Positions 23,690 to 64,000 of a stretch of DNA of 64,000 bases are shown here, one piece after another. Location of the stretch: positions 1,798,001-1,862,000 of the forward strand of contig OZ176059.1 of assembly GCA_964247055.1 (NCBI GenBank), read 5' to 3'. The notes below the pieces were generated by a model. It made no database searches, was not told the origin of the DNA, and saw nothing but the letters and a program-made list of their open reading frames with translations. The stretch's first letter is position 1, and each line of letters opens with the position of its first letter. Made by a program: the position numbers and the translations under genes. Source of the DNA: Paragordius varius. Its lineage: Eukaryota > Nematomorpha.

Positions 23690-24640
23690 AAAGCACGAGA
23701 CCGAAATAGTTTTGCTGCTTTTTCAAAAATGACTTGTGGTTATCTAAACTGTGTTATTTGTCATTTTGCGAAGTTCAACGATCTTTACTCGTCATTTTAG
23801 GAAAAAATTGCGATATATTTACTTCAAACGATAAAATTGAAAGTTTTATTTAAAAGATCAGCATTTAAAAAGTAGGATTGAAAAGAATTGAAATGTTTTC
23901 CAGTGTCGACAATTTTGTAATTGAGAAAATTCATAAAAAAACTTTTATTGCAAAAACTAGATCAGTTAAAGGCGCTAGAAATACAGTTCCGTACATATTT
24001 TATATTAAATATTGATTTACAAAAAATAGTTTGGATTCAAAAGCCGTCTTGGATTGGCTTAGATGAAATTGATTATCTGCCACTTAAAGCTCAAGAAATT
24101 GCTAAGCTTTCGTGTGACTCAAACTTAAAATTACAATTCAAAAAAGCCCTTGACTGAATTCTGGATCGGAACTAGAACTGAATTTTCCACAATCGCCGAT
24201 ATGGCGTTAAATGTATTTCTGCCATTCAATACCACATATTTATGTGAAGTTAATTTCTCAGCTTTAACACACATTAAATCTGAGGTCTTACGTCCAGCAG
24301 TTTCAAACATTACACCAAGATTTGATTTGTTATGCAATAAAAACCATGCACATTCATCTCATTAATATCTTAATCTTTAATATAATATTTACCACGGAAC
24401 TACTTGGATATATTCGAGAGAATTAAGACGATCAGTCAATTTTAGATTTTTATAGGTTTTAAAACGAATTCTAAATTTATATATTTTCATATGCATATGT
24501 ATATTGTTACCTGAAAAATATATCATCAAATAATATTAATTTATTTTTCTTTTATATTTGTTGGGGTCGTTAAGAAACTCGCAATCATAAATGGGGTCGG
24601 AAATCAAAAGTTTAAAAAGCCCGGTCTAATGTAATTATAA
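23690..24640 (+). pseudogene. hAT/ZBED-type transposase remnant
   Basis: Two overlapping frames encode the C-terminal part of a ZBED5/FAM200-like hAT transposase. Frame one (to 24157) has LKALEIQFRTYFILNIDLQK and a WIQKPSWIGLDEI block. After a frameshift near 24150, frame two has LTEFWIGTRTEFSTIADMAL, FLPFNTTYLCEVNFSALTHI and AVSNITPRFDLLCNKNHAHS, the hAT dimerisation region. The N-terminal BED finger and most of the catalytic core are missing. The 3' flank (GGGGTCGTTAAGAAACTCGC ... AAATGGGGTCGGAAATCA) resembles the ends of such elements. Confidence 0.8.
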
Positions 24641-25030
24641 TGTTACTTGATTAATATTTGTTGTTATTTCATCCATTGTTTTAAACATAACGTCAGATAA
24701 CTAATGTGCAAGATGAACTTTTAAACAAAACGGCCAAACGATATTTTTTAATAAACTTTCTTTGATTCAAAATTTCTGATTATTGCATTTTAGTCGCTTT
24801 TTAACTTTCGAAATTGAAACATAAGTTTATCTATTTGCAATATTCTCAATCGACCTTAGCAACAACGACAACAAAATTTCATAATCAAACTTCAAAAGCA
24901 GCCGATTGTTTTAAAATCTAGAGTTTATTTTTTACTTATTTGCAACGTGACCCACAATTTAGTAGTATTCTGAAAGTGGTGATTATACAAAAATAGAAAA
25001 ATTAAAGAGACTGTTTGCCCAAACATTGGT
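24641..25030. other. Intergenic, nothing recognised
   Basis: AT-rich single-copy-looking DNA between two dead transposons; no ORF or repeat family seen. Confidence 0.6.
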
Positions 25031-26103
25031 ACACTAGGTATTACCAGGTGTGGTCATAAATCATTACCAGCAGTTATACTAAATGAAGGCTGAGCAAAAA
25101 GTATGCATAGACGATTAAATTGATACAGACCCAATTTTTTTCATCTAACATTAAACGACAAAGACACACAAGGTTCATATATTTTGAGGGACGCATTTCT
25201 TAACTTATTTCTTCAGAAGAAAAAAGGTATTGAAAGTCATCGTTGAAAATTTTATAAGAGGTGATTTAAATATGAAAAGGGCGCTCTGAAAGATCACATA
25301 ATTGCAAATACGATGTGCAAGGGTATTTGGATGGTAAAAACAAAAAACAATCAGCATCTACGAAAGAGAAATATCGAGTAAATGAATTCCCTAATTTGAT
25401 TGTCGTCAAATAAGAAAATCTCAGTTATTTGTATATTTGTGCCATAATGTCACGAAAGGGAATCATTTTTGCATCAAATGACTAGTAAAAACAAGCTTTA
25501 TTGTATAATCCAAAGAAAAAATGTGCCTTTAATTTTACCATGCTGGTCCATCAACTCCAAGGCTAATCACTTCTGCAAAAAAAACATGCTGTGTGTCTGG
25601 TAAGGCCAAATCGGTATTGTGTATTATCAACTTCTAAAGCCTGATGAAACCGTTAATAAACAAAGCTTTAACCAACAAATGATCAATCTAAACCAAAAAC
25701 GACCAGAATGAACCATTGTGACAAAGAGTTTTCGCTAATGACAAGGCTCCGCCTCATACAGAAAAAGTAAAACACACCTTAAAATCACCTCAATTTGAAT
25801 TCTTTCGCATCCGATGTACTCATCCTGACCTGGCACCATTTGACTATTATCTCCTCGCATTAATGGGACACAATTATATAGAGATTTGCTTCAATAATTT
25901 CCAAGACGTTAGAATTAGCTAACGCATGGTTTGCGACAAAAAACAATTAACTAATTTTCTGCCATGGCATACACATATATTACTTGGGAGATGGGTGAAA
26001 TGTGTATGAAGGACAATATTTTGAATAATAAAATAATTGATTGCCTTTACAAATTTTATTTTAATAATTAAAAGCCGGTATTAATTTCTGAATAATCCTA
26101 GTA
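25031..26103 (+). pseudogene. mariner-like transposase remnant with degenerate terminal repeats
   Basis: About 1.07 kb, with imperfect terminal repeats starting ACACTAGGTATTACCAGG (left) and, reverse-complemented, TACTAGGATTATTCAGAA (right). Across several frames it retains mariner signatures: GIVYYQLLKPDETVNKQSFN near 25615-25675, DKAPPHTEKVKHTLKS near 25740, and HPDLAPFDYYLLALMGHN near 25825, the region of the last catalytic Asp of the DD34D triad. Many frameshifts and stops; inactive. Confidence 0.82.
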
Positions 26104-26353
26104 TATATTTGGCTTTACTTAGGAGCAATTTACTACTGCGCCTACATTAACTATATATATCAAATGAAACATCATTTTATCCAACTCATTTTCAATACTA
26201 ACTTAAAGTGCGCTGCCGATTTTTTAATTTAAATAATACTTAATTATAAATTAACACAATAACTTTTTCATAGTTTTATACATCCAGTATTAATAATTTA
26301 TTCAAAATAATCTATGTTATTTACAATATAAGGGATGGTATATGTAAAATTTT

Positions 26354-27271
26354 TCAATAATAATAAGGAAGAGGTCTTCTACGTCGAAAGTTACAATTGA
26401 CTTTTCGATTTTGGAGGTAAAAATCATAACCACATTTGCCACAGTAATTGGGTACGCAAACGGCTTTTGGAAATCGTCTACACCGTTTTCCTAAACACGG
26501 GTCCACTGCACAATCAACCAATGGTTTCGTACATGCTCCTCCTTACAATATAATATTTTTATATAAGAAAGAGAGTAAATGGACAAATTCTAAGTTTTTT
26601 AATAAATATTGCCAGATAGAAAGCACATACTGCAAAAAGAATCATTATTGGTTTGACTAATAGTAGTATAAATAATTCTAAGCCATTATTACAGCCCTTT
26701 CTATTTAACAATAATTAATTAAAAAACTAAAAATTACATATGTTATGTAGGTAAGGCTAAGAAACTAAAAAATTATAATAAAGCGTTTATGATACTGTAT
26801 CTGAGTTTATACGGACAAAACCTTAAAAAAGGACAAATATTTTTTTCCTAAAAACAACCGTACTTTTTATATGTAGATTATTTTAAATATCACACATTGT
26901 GTTTAACTCCAAAGTATTGAATAGAGATAAAATTAGTAACACAAGCAATTACATATTTTACGATTGTTATTTAATAATTTTAAAAGAATAATTAAGGAAT
27001 GAAAAATTATGGTTGTCTTTGCAAAAAAACATGTGTCTAAATATTTTAACGTTTTGTTCCTGCGCATAATTTCAATTTTTACTGTACATATATGAAACGA
27101 CGTATATTCACCCACCAGATAAACAAGTAACGAGTTGTCCATCCAAGTAAAAGTCTGAAAAACAACCCCCGCAATAGTTTGAAACGCAAGTGGCATTAGG
27201 ATAGGTCGGGCACCGAGCTAATAAGCATGGATCCACAAAACAATTGACTTGAGGTTGGTCGGGTGGACAAC
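26354..27271 (-). CDS. Cysteine-rich repeat protein, last two exons (5' exons not found)
   Basis: Minus strand, two exons joined in phase: 27271-27116 and 26541-26354 (stop TGA 26356-26354). Splice sites are TAAG|G (acceptor), TCTG|GTGGGT (donor) and GTAAG|G (acceptor). Each exon encodes one copy of a domain of about 45 residues with seven Cys in register: VNCFVDPCLLARCPTYPNAT, CVSNYCGGCFSDFYLDGQLV-TC, then VDCAVDPCLGKRCRRFPKAV, CVPNYCGKCGYDFYLQNRKV-NC. It ends in a basic tail FRRRRPLPYYY. The plan (C..VDPCL..RC...P.A.CV.NYCG.C..DFYL....V.C) is of secreted, disulphide-bonded type. I do not recognise a named family with certainty. No signal peptide or start exon is visible upstream to 34.9 kb, so the gene is incomplete, or its first exons are unrecognised or lost. 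The intron carries a MITE-A. Confidence 0.75.
26795..27086. mobile_element. MITE-A inside the intron of the Cys-rich gene
   Basis: Left arm GTTTATACGGACAAAACCTT, right arm ending CATAATTTCAATTTTTACTG. It ends only 28 bases from the splice donor of the exon 27271-27116. Confidence 0.7.
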
Positions 27272-28693
27272 CTTAGTGTTGTAAAATACAGTATAAACTT
27301 TTAAAAAATTGGCATTTAAGATATTGCTAATGTTATATAGGCCAATATATTAGGTTATTAAAGCGTTGAGATAAAAAAGCGCAAAGCTTAAAAGTTTTAT
27401 ATATATATATAAGGTTTAATAATATTGCTATAATATTATTTAAGAGATTATAATTTGCAGTAATAAAAATTAAAAAAAATCAAATAAAATATTTTATAAA
27501 ATTTTTATGTGGTATATTAAAACATTCTATTTTACATTAAACCAAAAATTAAAAAATTATGCACTGTAAAAAACCGATTTTTGATTTTAACCGAAATTAA
27601 TTGTGATATTTACTTCTGTCATTAGTTTGGTATGTTTCCACATTCCAGATCAGGGGAATTATATAAATGAATAAAAAGGCAAAATTAAACATATTGCTAT
27701 TCCTTGTGATGTTAAAATTAAGTTTTAGAATTAAAATTTAATATAATTATTACCGACTAAAATATATTATTTTTACTATATATAAAAATTAAATATTTTT
27801 CCTCCTTATATACCAAAAGTGATGTCCTTTTTTATTCAAATATATTTTAAAAAACGTTTTTATAATTAAATACTTCACGGTCATTGAAGTAAGTTTATTA
27901 TAATGTAGTTAAGCGTCGTTTTTTTGCAAATGCCATTTAGACATTTAATAAATTTGCCTACATTAGGTATGACAGCGTTGGTTTTTTCTTAAAAATATTT
28001 TTATACTAGAGCTCTTGATATGCAAAGGTCATACACATGCTAAATATTTTAGACAGTCAAAACTATTCAATTATGATAAATTTTAACAGGAGAATTTTAG
28101 TTAAATTTTGGTTTATAAAGCGAATTAAATATAAGAGTCTAAGTAAGTCTGCGAAAAAATTATCATACTTTGTTCTTTAATATTAATTGAAAAAAACATG
28201 TAATTACAGTAGAAGTTAAAGTTTTAAAGACATATAGTAAAAAATAAAATACAATTTACACACTTTTAAACCATGATTTTTCCAACATAAACTATATAAT
28301 TATACAAATTTAAAATATATATAATTACCTGTAGTATTAACATTTCATATTATTCCATACTTTGCTGTCAAAGTGATGATTTATTAAACTACTGTTGTGT
28401 TTTTTAAAAAATATTTGTCTAAGTCAAGAGGTGTCCAACACAAGTGGCTTTGCAGGGTTTCAACTTAAAAAATCTGACTATATGACACATTTAAAAATAT
28501 AGGGGCTATTAAATTTTTTTTATTAGATCTAATTACGAGACCGTCAGAAAAATAAAAAAATAATATATAACTACCATTTATTTCACTATTTTTTGCTAGT
28601 TTGTTGCCAATAGTAAAGAGTTGTTCAAAAAATTAGTTTGAGAAAATTTCTATTTTACTAATATCTTGTGACATATGTTTCGAAATGTTAAAT
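27272..28693. other. Intergenic, no gene seen
   Basis: AT-rich sequence. I searched the minus strand for further exons with the VDPC/NYCG pattern of the Cys-rich gene and found none. Confidence 0.5.
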
Positions 28694-28974
28694 TTTACAG
28701 TAAAATTTGAAATTATACGGACAAAATGCAAAGAATTTTTTTTCCAAAAGACAACCTCATACCTTTTCAAACCTAAATTTTCCTATTAAAAACATTTAAT
28801 TATAATAGTAAAATATATAATTTTGTGGTGACAATTTACATTACTATATCATACTTGCAATTTAAAACAATAAGTTATTGAATAAGATTTAAAAAGTATG
28901 GTTGTCTGTTAGATAAAAATATTTGTCCTTATATTTTCACATTTTGTTCGTATAATTTCAATTTTTACTGTAAT
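28694..28974. mobile_element. MITE-A copy, well preserved
   Basis: Begins TTACAGTAAAATTTGAAATT and ends AATTTCAATTTTTACTGTAA, giving near-perfect inverted termini about 280 bp apart. The best single reference for the family in this window. Confidence 0.8.
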
Positions 28975-28979
28975 TTTTT

Positions 28980-29055
28980 TGGTGATTTTCTTTTTTCACG
29001 GGCCGCATATAATATCTTGGAGGCCTCATGCGGCCATTTTGGTAAAATTTTAGAC
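28980..29055. repeat. Hairpin fragment, possibly of a hAT element
   Basis: GGCCGCAT ... ATGCGGCC inverted repeat with AATATCTTGGAGGCCTC between, of the kind seen inside ZBED-type hAT transposons. Too short to classify firmly. Confidence 0.35.
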
Positions 29056-29699
29056 TTTACTGTAAATATGAAAAAGATTATATTAGTGTGTCAAATTTTG
29101 TTTACGATTGTAGTTTGAGGAATTTTAAATTATATATAAAGTAAATAATGATCTTTATTTAAAAAAATTGGAGCTAAATGCCATATAGGAGAAATATTTG
29201 CCGAATATTAAATTGGGCTGAACAGCTGATTATTAGGATTTCGGCGCATATATTTTGATATAAAGTGTATCTTCTCTCCAAATTTTTATGATATACCATT
29301 TATAATGGTAGTTATGTAAAAAAGTTTTCAAAAATAAAACTTCATATTTTTGAATTTACAAAAAGCGTTTTTGGTGTTTTTATTAATCACATAAGTTTCA
29401 AACAAAATTATTAATTTAGAATCTATGGTAAATTCCTAAATGCCTTATTTTAAAAGTGAATGATTATAATCATAAAAACACACCTCGGGTTATCAATTAA
29501 GTATCTATATTATAAAATTTACCAGCATTGTTATCAAAATATAAGCTAAAACTGGGTTGTCGCATAAATTAATATTAATAAATGAGACCTATAATATCAT
29601 TACAGAAGCTCTTATATTTAAGCCAAGTTTTAGATTTATTATATACTAGCCTAAATCTCGGACGGGGAGAGGAGCGAATTTTTTTGCCTTATACGCGAT

Positions 29700-31020
29700 A
29701 TGCACTCCTATTCAATTTATTATGATCTCATAATTATGGCAAAAAATAGCCTCAAACACATATTGTTGATCAAATTTAATAGTATAAAGGTCTCAGGCAC
29801 ACCAAATTTTAACAATGACAAAAAATATTTTTTCACCAATGATCTTAGTATGAAAAACATAAGGAATTATTGGGTGAAACGTGCAAAAAAGCGTTATTTT
29901 TGACATCGGGTATGGTTTCTTAAGTTTTTTGAAAATTAGGTCCAAAACCACGTCATTTTTGTATGGCGCCTCAGTTTTGAACCGGTAGATCCCTGCACAT
30001 AAACCTATATGGAAAAAGCGCTGAGTTAAATTTTTTGTTATAGGACATATATGGAATTATCTTTGATACGATCGTCTCCTGGGTTTTTCGAAAAAATACC
30101 TCAACACTAAGTAATCGTTATTGGTGGCGTATTTTTAAGGCATAGTGGCCCCAAATTAACGGCAAATAAACCCTGACCTTCTTTGCCTAGTTACGGGTAA
30201 CATTTCAAGCTTTTAATGAGCTCATATGGCTTATAAAATTTAAGTAAATTAGCTCCAAAACAACGCAATTGCTATATAGTGCGCAGTCTTTGGCGGGTAG
30301 CCCCGACCCAGAGGCCAATATAAAAAAGACGTTTAATAAAAAATTTTGCCTTATAGGGGAAATAATCATTCATTTCATATGTCCTTAATAGTTTTTGGAA
30401 GAATGGCTCCAAAACTAAATAATGGTCAGTTTTTAGCAGGTATCTCCTTACCCAGCAGCTATCATCAAAGAAACGCTTGACTAAATTTTTTGCCTTTTAC
30501 CAGGGAATACCTGGATTCCTTATTTGATTTTTACGGTCTCATTCTTTGGGCGAAAAATAGATTCTAAAAATTATTTTTGTGGGCAATTTTTTTGAAAAAG
30601 TGGCATTATTCCGGGGGTGAGGGTAAAAAGGGGGCCTAAATTAAAAAAGCGAGGCGACTATGTTCGGCGCGTGAATAAAAACATATTTGAAATCAAATGA
30701 TCTAACACGTTTTCGGAAAAATTGCCTCAAAGACACGATTTTTGTGGACTTGTGCTTTCAAAAAAACCCGTTTTTTATACGGGGTGAGCCCTAACCGAGG
30801 ACCTAATTCAAAAAAAGAGCGAAGCTATTGTCGGGGCATTTATGATTATATTTTTTCGATATTTGGATTAGAATGGGTCCACCGGTTTTTCGGAAACTGA
30901 TCACAAAGCCAGCATTTTTCATTTTTAATATATAGATTAAAAATAATATTGTCAGAACTTTAAGCGAATTTGTTGACGGAAGCTTGAAGTCGGTAAACAA
31001 CATTTAGCGATTTTAGAGAA
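29700..31020. repeat. Degenerate satellite-like tandem array, period about 160 bp
   Basis: A core phrase like GAAAAATTGCCTCAAAGACA recurs near 29735, 29925, 30087, 30238, 30393, 30547, 30711 and 30891, spaced 150-190 bp. Between cores sit recurring CCGACCCAGAGGCCAATATA and AAAAAGCGAGGCGACTATG-like blocks (for example 30300, 30470, 30630, 30790). The copies are much diverged. GC content is higher than the surroundings. No coding pattern. Confidence 0.65.
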
Positions 31021-31115
31021 AAAGTTCCTCTATTCAGTTCTGTCATGAGCTTTTAGGGATAGTAGGGAAGTTTTAAAAAAGGAGAATATTTCTCCATCCC
31101 TCGGATACGTATTTG

Positions 31116-32701
31116 TCTTTTACTATAGTGACCAGATAGGCTGTTTTTCGCAGTACAGTACTGGGTTTTAAGAAAAAAACTGCGCTGGTACTGCGCCCAC
31201 TTTTGTACTACTTTTTGAAATAAAAAAATTAATCTTTAAATATACATTATTTACCTTTTATTTATTCAAAAAAATTATTTTAGAATTTTATATAGTACCC
31301 TCTGTGAAAATAACCTCATAATTTGTAAAGAAATGCATTTTGAGGTACAAAACTAAGATTGACCTATTTTTAGTTGGTTATTTATCTGCTCGAATTATGC
31401 ATAAAACATAGGATTACAGCCTTTCGCGCAGTGGCGAAGCTATAAATCTCGGACTCTGCACCGTAAGATTCAGGCTGATGGCTCTTTTACTTAGGCTTTC
31501 GTTTAAAATTAACAAAATAGTTTATGATATTTTTATATTTGTTTGATAGTTTAGAAAGTTTTTTTATGATTATTAAACGGAAAATTATATAGAAAAATTT
31601 AAAATTTATTATATATGGCAGATGATTTCGAAATAACCTGTTTTGGTAAAAAATAAAGAGTTTTTACGATATATATATTCATTAGGTGGGAGGTATGATA
31701 TTTTTTTTCCCTAAACATTAACATTTATTTTTTTATACAGTTTAGGGTCTCTTTTTTCCTTTTTAATTAAAGGGTAAGGACTTATTGTATCCGGACTTGT
31801 AAGGCTTTAACACTCGCCTGCTAAGGGCTGACAGTGACGATGGAAAAATTGCGTAGTTTCGAGGTTCGAACTCTGCCATGCAGCCGGCGCCCTACCTACT
31901 ATACCATCACGCCTCTAAACATTTATTTTTATTAGTTATCTTATTTTTTTCCATAAATAAATATGAGATATTTTGTTGAAGCGTACTTCAAACTGTTTTG
32001 AATCATGAATAACGCTTTGAGATATAATAAAATTCTTTTTCCAAATAATTCGATGATGTTGAACATTCAGAGTTAACTGTTTGCTTGCAAATTTAGGTGC
32101 ATTTTTGTGAAAAAAAAACAATTTTTATTTAACATAATTTTGAATACGAACGAATTTTAATCAAAATCCGAGTGAGAAATTAGCATTATCGAATTATATT
32201 ATAATGCTATAACATCTCAACCGTTTATATAGTTTCCATCATGCTTAAAATAGTATGAAATAGAATTTTGCGTTTATTTAAGAGAACGATTCATTTTAAA
32301 AGAGCCAAATTTGAGACTTTTAGATTCACATCTAAAAATTTAAAATTTTTAAAATATTGTTTTGCTTTTTACATAGAGTTTATGTTATATTTTAGTGATA
32401 TTTTTTGAAATAAAACATTTAGCATTCACCAAAACATATATTTGAAAAAATGCGCCCCTTTTGCAATTTTATACGGAGCACCTACTGTAAATACTTTCTT
32501 TAAAAACTCGTAAAGGTTCAAACCAAAATCACCATGATAATCCTAATATTTTCCTATCAGAATATATATATATATTTCATCTGGATATTTTTTTGTGGAA
32601 ACTTTGGAATATTCCACACCGATGGTGTAAAAACACGGCAAAGTATGTTTTAATTTTGTACTGCGTCCAAGTTCAAAATATCTGGTCACATTATCTTTTA
32701 C
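31116..32701. mobile_element. hAT-like non-autonomous DNA transposon with 8-bp target duplication
   Basis: The element spans 31124-32693 and is flanked by the direct repeat TCTTTTAC (31116-31123 and 32694-32701), the 8-bp target duplication typical of hAT elements. Ends are inverted: TATAGTGACCAGATA at left, and TAATGTGACCAGATA when the right end is reverse-complemented. Subterminal GCAGTAC motifs lie at both ends (31150 area and 32655 area). No transposase is recognisable. A SINE has inserted within it at 31733-31917. Confidence 0.8.
31720..31930 (-). mobile_element. tRNA-derived SINE, copy 1, nested in the hAT-like element
   Basis: Body 31917-31733 on the minus strand, flanked by the 13-base target duplication AACATTTATTTTT (31720-31732 and 31918-31930). 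The head has a box A-like TATAGTAGGTAGGGCGCCGG and box B-like GAGTTCGAACCTCG of RNA polymerase III promoters. The tail has GCAATTTTTCCATCGTCACT, GTCAGCCC and an end AACTGTATAA. Copy 2 lies at 50972-51142. Confidence 0.85.
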
Positions 32702-33198
32702 TAGCATTCTATTCTTTTACAAAAATTTCCTTGTATTAGGTCAAAAAAGTTAAATTTCCGCTTGGTTATTTTATACGACGTACTGTCATTTGTATATTGA
32801 TTTAAAATTGTAAAATTTAGGGTTAAATTGGATTTTTAACTTTACGCACTAAATATGATAGATTTACAATCGTTTGGATTCATGTCCGAAAACTTATGTG
32901 CAAAATATTTGGAAGTGCCTGGCGCGTTTTACAGTAAAAACTAAAAATATACACACATAAAAATGTAGACATATATTTATCAAAGCTTGATTTTTCCTGC
33001 AAAAATACTATATATAAAATTTGTATAAATGAGTGTTGTTATATGTGAAAAAATTCAAGACTAAAAAATAGTCTTTTGATAAAAAAATATGCCATTCTCT
33101 TACGTTTGCCTGAATAATTTCTATTATTAATGTAGTTTATGGCATTATTTCTCTTATATGGCGTATAAGCCCACTATTTTGCGTATCCCGCATTAACG
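32702..33198. other. Intergenic, nothing recognised
   Basis: AT-rich. A decayed MITE-A right end may lie near 33050-33130 (AATAGTCTTTTGATAAAA ... GCCTGAATAATTTC). No gene seen. Confidence 0.5.
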
Positions 33199-33743
33199 CT
33201 TCGATTCAAATTGGGGTATCTAAATACCCCAGACTAACTTTTAATTAGGAATTTTAAAAAACTACTGAAGGAAATGGTCCAAATTTAAATTTATGCTTCT
33301 ATCCTACTAAAAATTATATAAATATACCAAAATATCTAAATAAAATTTTATTTTGAAAAAAAAGTTCCATGTAAACTACATCGACGCCATTTTTATTTTT
33401 CAAAATTTTTGGAAAATATAGTTTTCATTTAATTTTAAGGGTAAAATTGAAGCTAATTTTTTATTTATATTACATCTAACATTGTTAGAAATATAAGCGG
33501 TTTATTTTGTATTATTTTTCAATTTAATTATTGCATATATGTTACGTTGACCAAATTTCTACCTTTCGGTTTTAGCTTAAAATAAGCAATATTAAGTATT
33601 TTTGAATATATTTTTTTATATATTTCGATTTATTAATGTTTAAAGTGCAAAATTTTGTCATGGTTTCGATTCATTCCATATTTTTTAAAAAATTTAATTT
33701 TAAAAAGGCTTGGGGTATTTTACTACCCCAATTTGAATCAAAG
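33199..33743. mobile_element. MITE-E: short element with hairpin-bearing inverted ends
   Basis: Ends CTTCGATTCAAATTGGGGTA and, reverse-complemented, CTTTGATTCAAATTGGGGTA. Each terminus also contains a small hairpin GGGGTAT..ATACCCC (33222-33240 and about 33714-33730). About 545 bp, no ORF. Superfamily unknown. Confidence 0.7.
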
Positions 33744-34913
33744 GACAAAAATAAATGTGTTGTATCCAAGTATTAAATTGAATTCAAATATACAATGCAT
33801 TTTAAATAATAGGTGGTTCACAAAATTTTGACGTTGAGACATTAAGGTTATAAAATTGATTTGTGTCATCGAATGTGAAAAAAGTGGTTATATAATATTT
33901 TAATATGTTTTAGAAATTATATGTAACAAACAGTCTTCCATAATTTTGCCGAAAATAAAGCATATTGTTATGTTTTTTTCAAAAATTATAATTTAACTGT
34001 GCGAATCTTGCATACATTAAAATTTTTTGACTCAATCCTTGATTATTTGAGTTATTAAGATATTACCTCATCTAAACCAATATCAAAATGGGTGAAAAAA
34101 ATTAATGCAAAAATCAGGACTTTTCACCATCACGCCTTGTAATTACATTTAATAGCATATAAAAAAAGGTGTATTTTAAATTTCAATGTTCTTATTACCC
34201 AGATAAACTCTGTGTGTACGCTTATAACCTTATTATATATAAAAAGTTGATATGTAAATTTTGCAAATGATTTGAAACTAAAATGGCGTCTATAAATATT
34301 AGTATCTGGTTTTTATTAAAAATAGATATAATCTAATAATTTGCCAAAACCATTTATTTTTGAATTAGGATCCATACCACCTTTAAAAAACGAACAATAT
34401 CCAAAAGAATGAAAAAAGTTTTTAATATATTTATATTATTCATGTTCGTTTATATGATAAGATGCGATGGATATATATACATTTAAAAATATTTTTTTCT
34501 GAAAAATTATACAATATAACAATATCAACAATTGTTTAACAATAATGGAATATGGATAATATGTAATATTTGTACATAAAAAAGATCATATATTTCAAAA
34601 GGATTGTTGTTTTACAACGGACTATTCGACATGTTTGAATAAGTTTGCTATGGAGTTTATCTTCGTTTTTCTAAAAATATTTATATACATATTATTAATA
34701 AAAAGAAAATTCATAATGAAATTCGTAAAACTTAAAATTTTATTTTCGAAAAATCGTTTCATCATAAAATATTGAAAATAAAAAACGTCAAATTATCTTT
34801 TAAGTATAAATATCATTTTTTTCTAAAAAACAAATATCTTTAAACCGTTTTAAAGAAAAAATGAAATAAACTAAAAAAATTAAAATATCTTTTCTAAAAA
34901 CCCAAAAAATAAA
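33744..34913. other. Region downstream of PRPF40, no gene seen
   Basis: AT-rich, presumably including the PRPF40 3' UTR (minus strand, reading left from 34913). No convincing polyadenylation signal can be singled out against the base composition. Confidence 0.4.
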
Positions 34914-63860
<28,947 letters not shown>

Positions 63861-63873
63861 ATATGGAATTTAT

Positions 63874-64000
63874 ACATTCAAATTATACAGGCAAATCGTA
63901 AAAATATAAAGACAAATATGTTTTTCTAAAAGATAATCATACTTAAACCTTAATTTTTCTATACACGCATATTTAGTTATTGTAAAATTAGAAGTGATAG
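63874..64000. mobile_element. MITE-A copy, cut by the window edge
   Basis: Left arm ACATTCAAATTATACAGGCA then AAATATAAAGACAAATATGT; the right arm would lie beyond 64000. Confidence 0.5.

Noticed and set aside
24150-24365. Short plus-strand ORF as an independent gene
   Set aside because: It is the frameshifted C-terminus of the hAT transposase remnant.
31430-31495. Third tRNA-like sequence (CGCGCAGTGGCGAAGCT ... AGATTCAGGCTGATGG)
   Set aside because: Box A-like start but no acceptable box B and no tail of the SINE family; left uncalled.

Overview
This is an AT-rich eukaryotic (metazoan, most likely arthropod) window with two large multi-exon genes and a short third one, padded with transposons and tandem arrays. 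Introns follow GT-AG rules, domain orders are those of animal proteins, and the low-complexity Asn/Gln/Ser/Ala linkers, (TA)n tracts and many small inverted-repeat elements resemble genomes such as those of parasitic copepods. That taxonomic guess is inference only.

Layout. (1) 744-19928, plus strand: 17 exons of a CBP/p300 (nejire-type) acetyltransferase. They encode, in order, a Ser/Asn-rich linker, bromodomain, RING-like and PHD modules, HAT core, basic autoinhibitory loop, ZZ, TAZ2, NCBD and Q/N-rich tail. The N-terminal part (TAZ1, KIX) lies left of the window. The spliced reading frame stays open through all 17 exons (2164 codons plus stop). (2) About 19929-21345: its 3' UTR. (3) About 21.4-34.9 kb: a gene-poor interval holding a CACTA-like element, a dead hAT/ZBED transposase, a dead mariner, the last two exons of a small Cys-rich (probably secreted) protein on the minus strand, a degenerate satellite of about 160 bp period, a hAT-like element with an 8-bp target duplication and a tRNA-derived SINE nested in it, and a hairpin-ended MITE. 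(4) 34914-63491, minus strand: 18 exons of PRPF40/Prp40, the U1 snRNP splicing factor: the second WW domain, FF domains, and a His/Lys- then Asn/Ser-rich tail (930 codons plus stop). The first WW domain lies right of the window. (5) Inside a PRPF40 intron, 54170-57516: a full-length RTE-like non-LTR retrotransposon with an intact 1022-codon ORF, a 14-bp target-site duplication, a tiny 3' UTR ending in an (ATCC)n tail, and a 5' end that folds as an HDV-like self-cleaving ribozyme whose predicted cleavage point coincides with the element boundary.

The most unusual pattern is in the introns. Many have grown by tandem duplication of segments that straddle an exon edge, so degenerate copies of exon ends with their splice donor or acceptor are strung along the flanking intron. 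I find this at five PRPF40 exons and around three CBP exons (up to six decoy copies of one acceptor and five of one donor). Other introns are tandem arrays made from MITE ends.

The two large genes are convergent: CBP runs rightwards, while the Cys-rich gene and PRPF40 run leftwards. They are functionally linked only broadly (transcriptional coactivation and pre-mRNA splicing), and nothing here suggests co-regulation.
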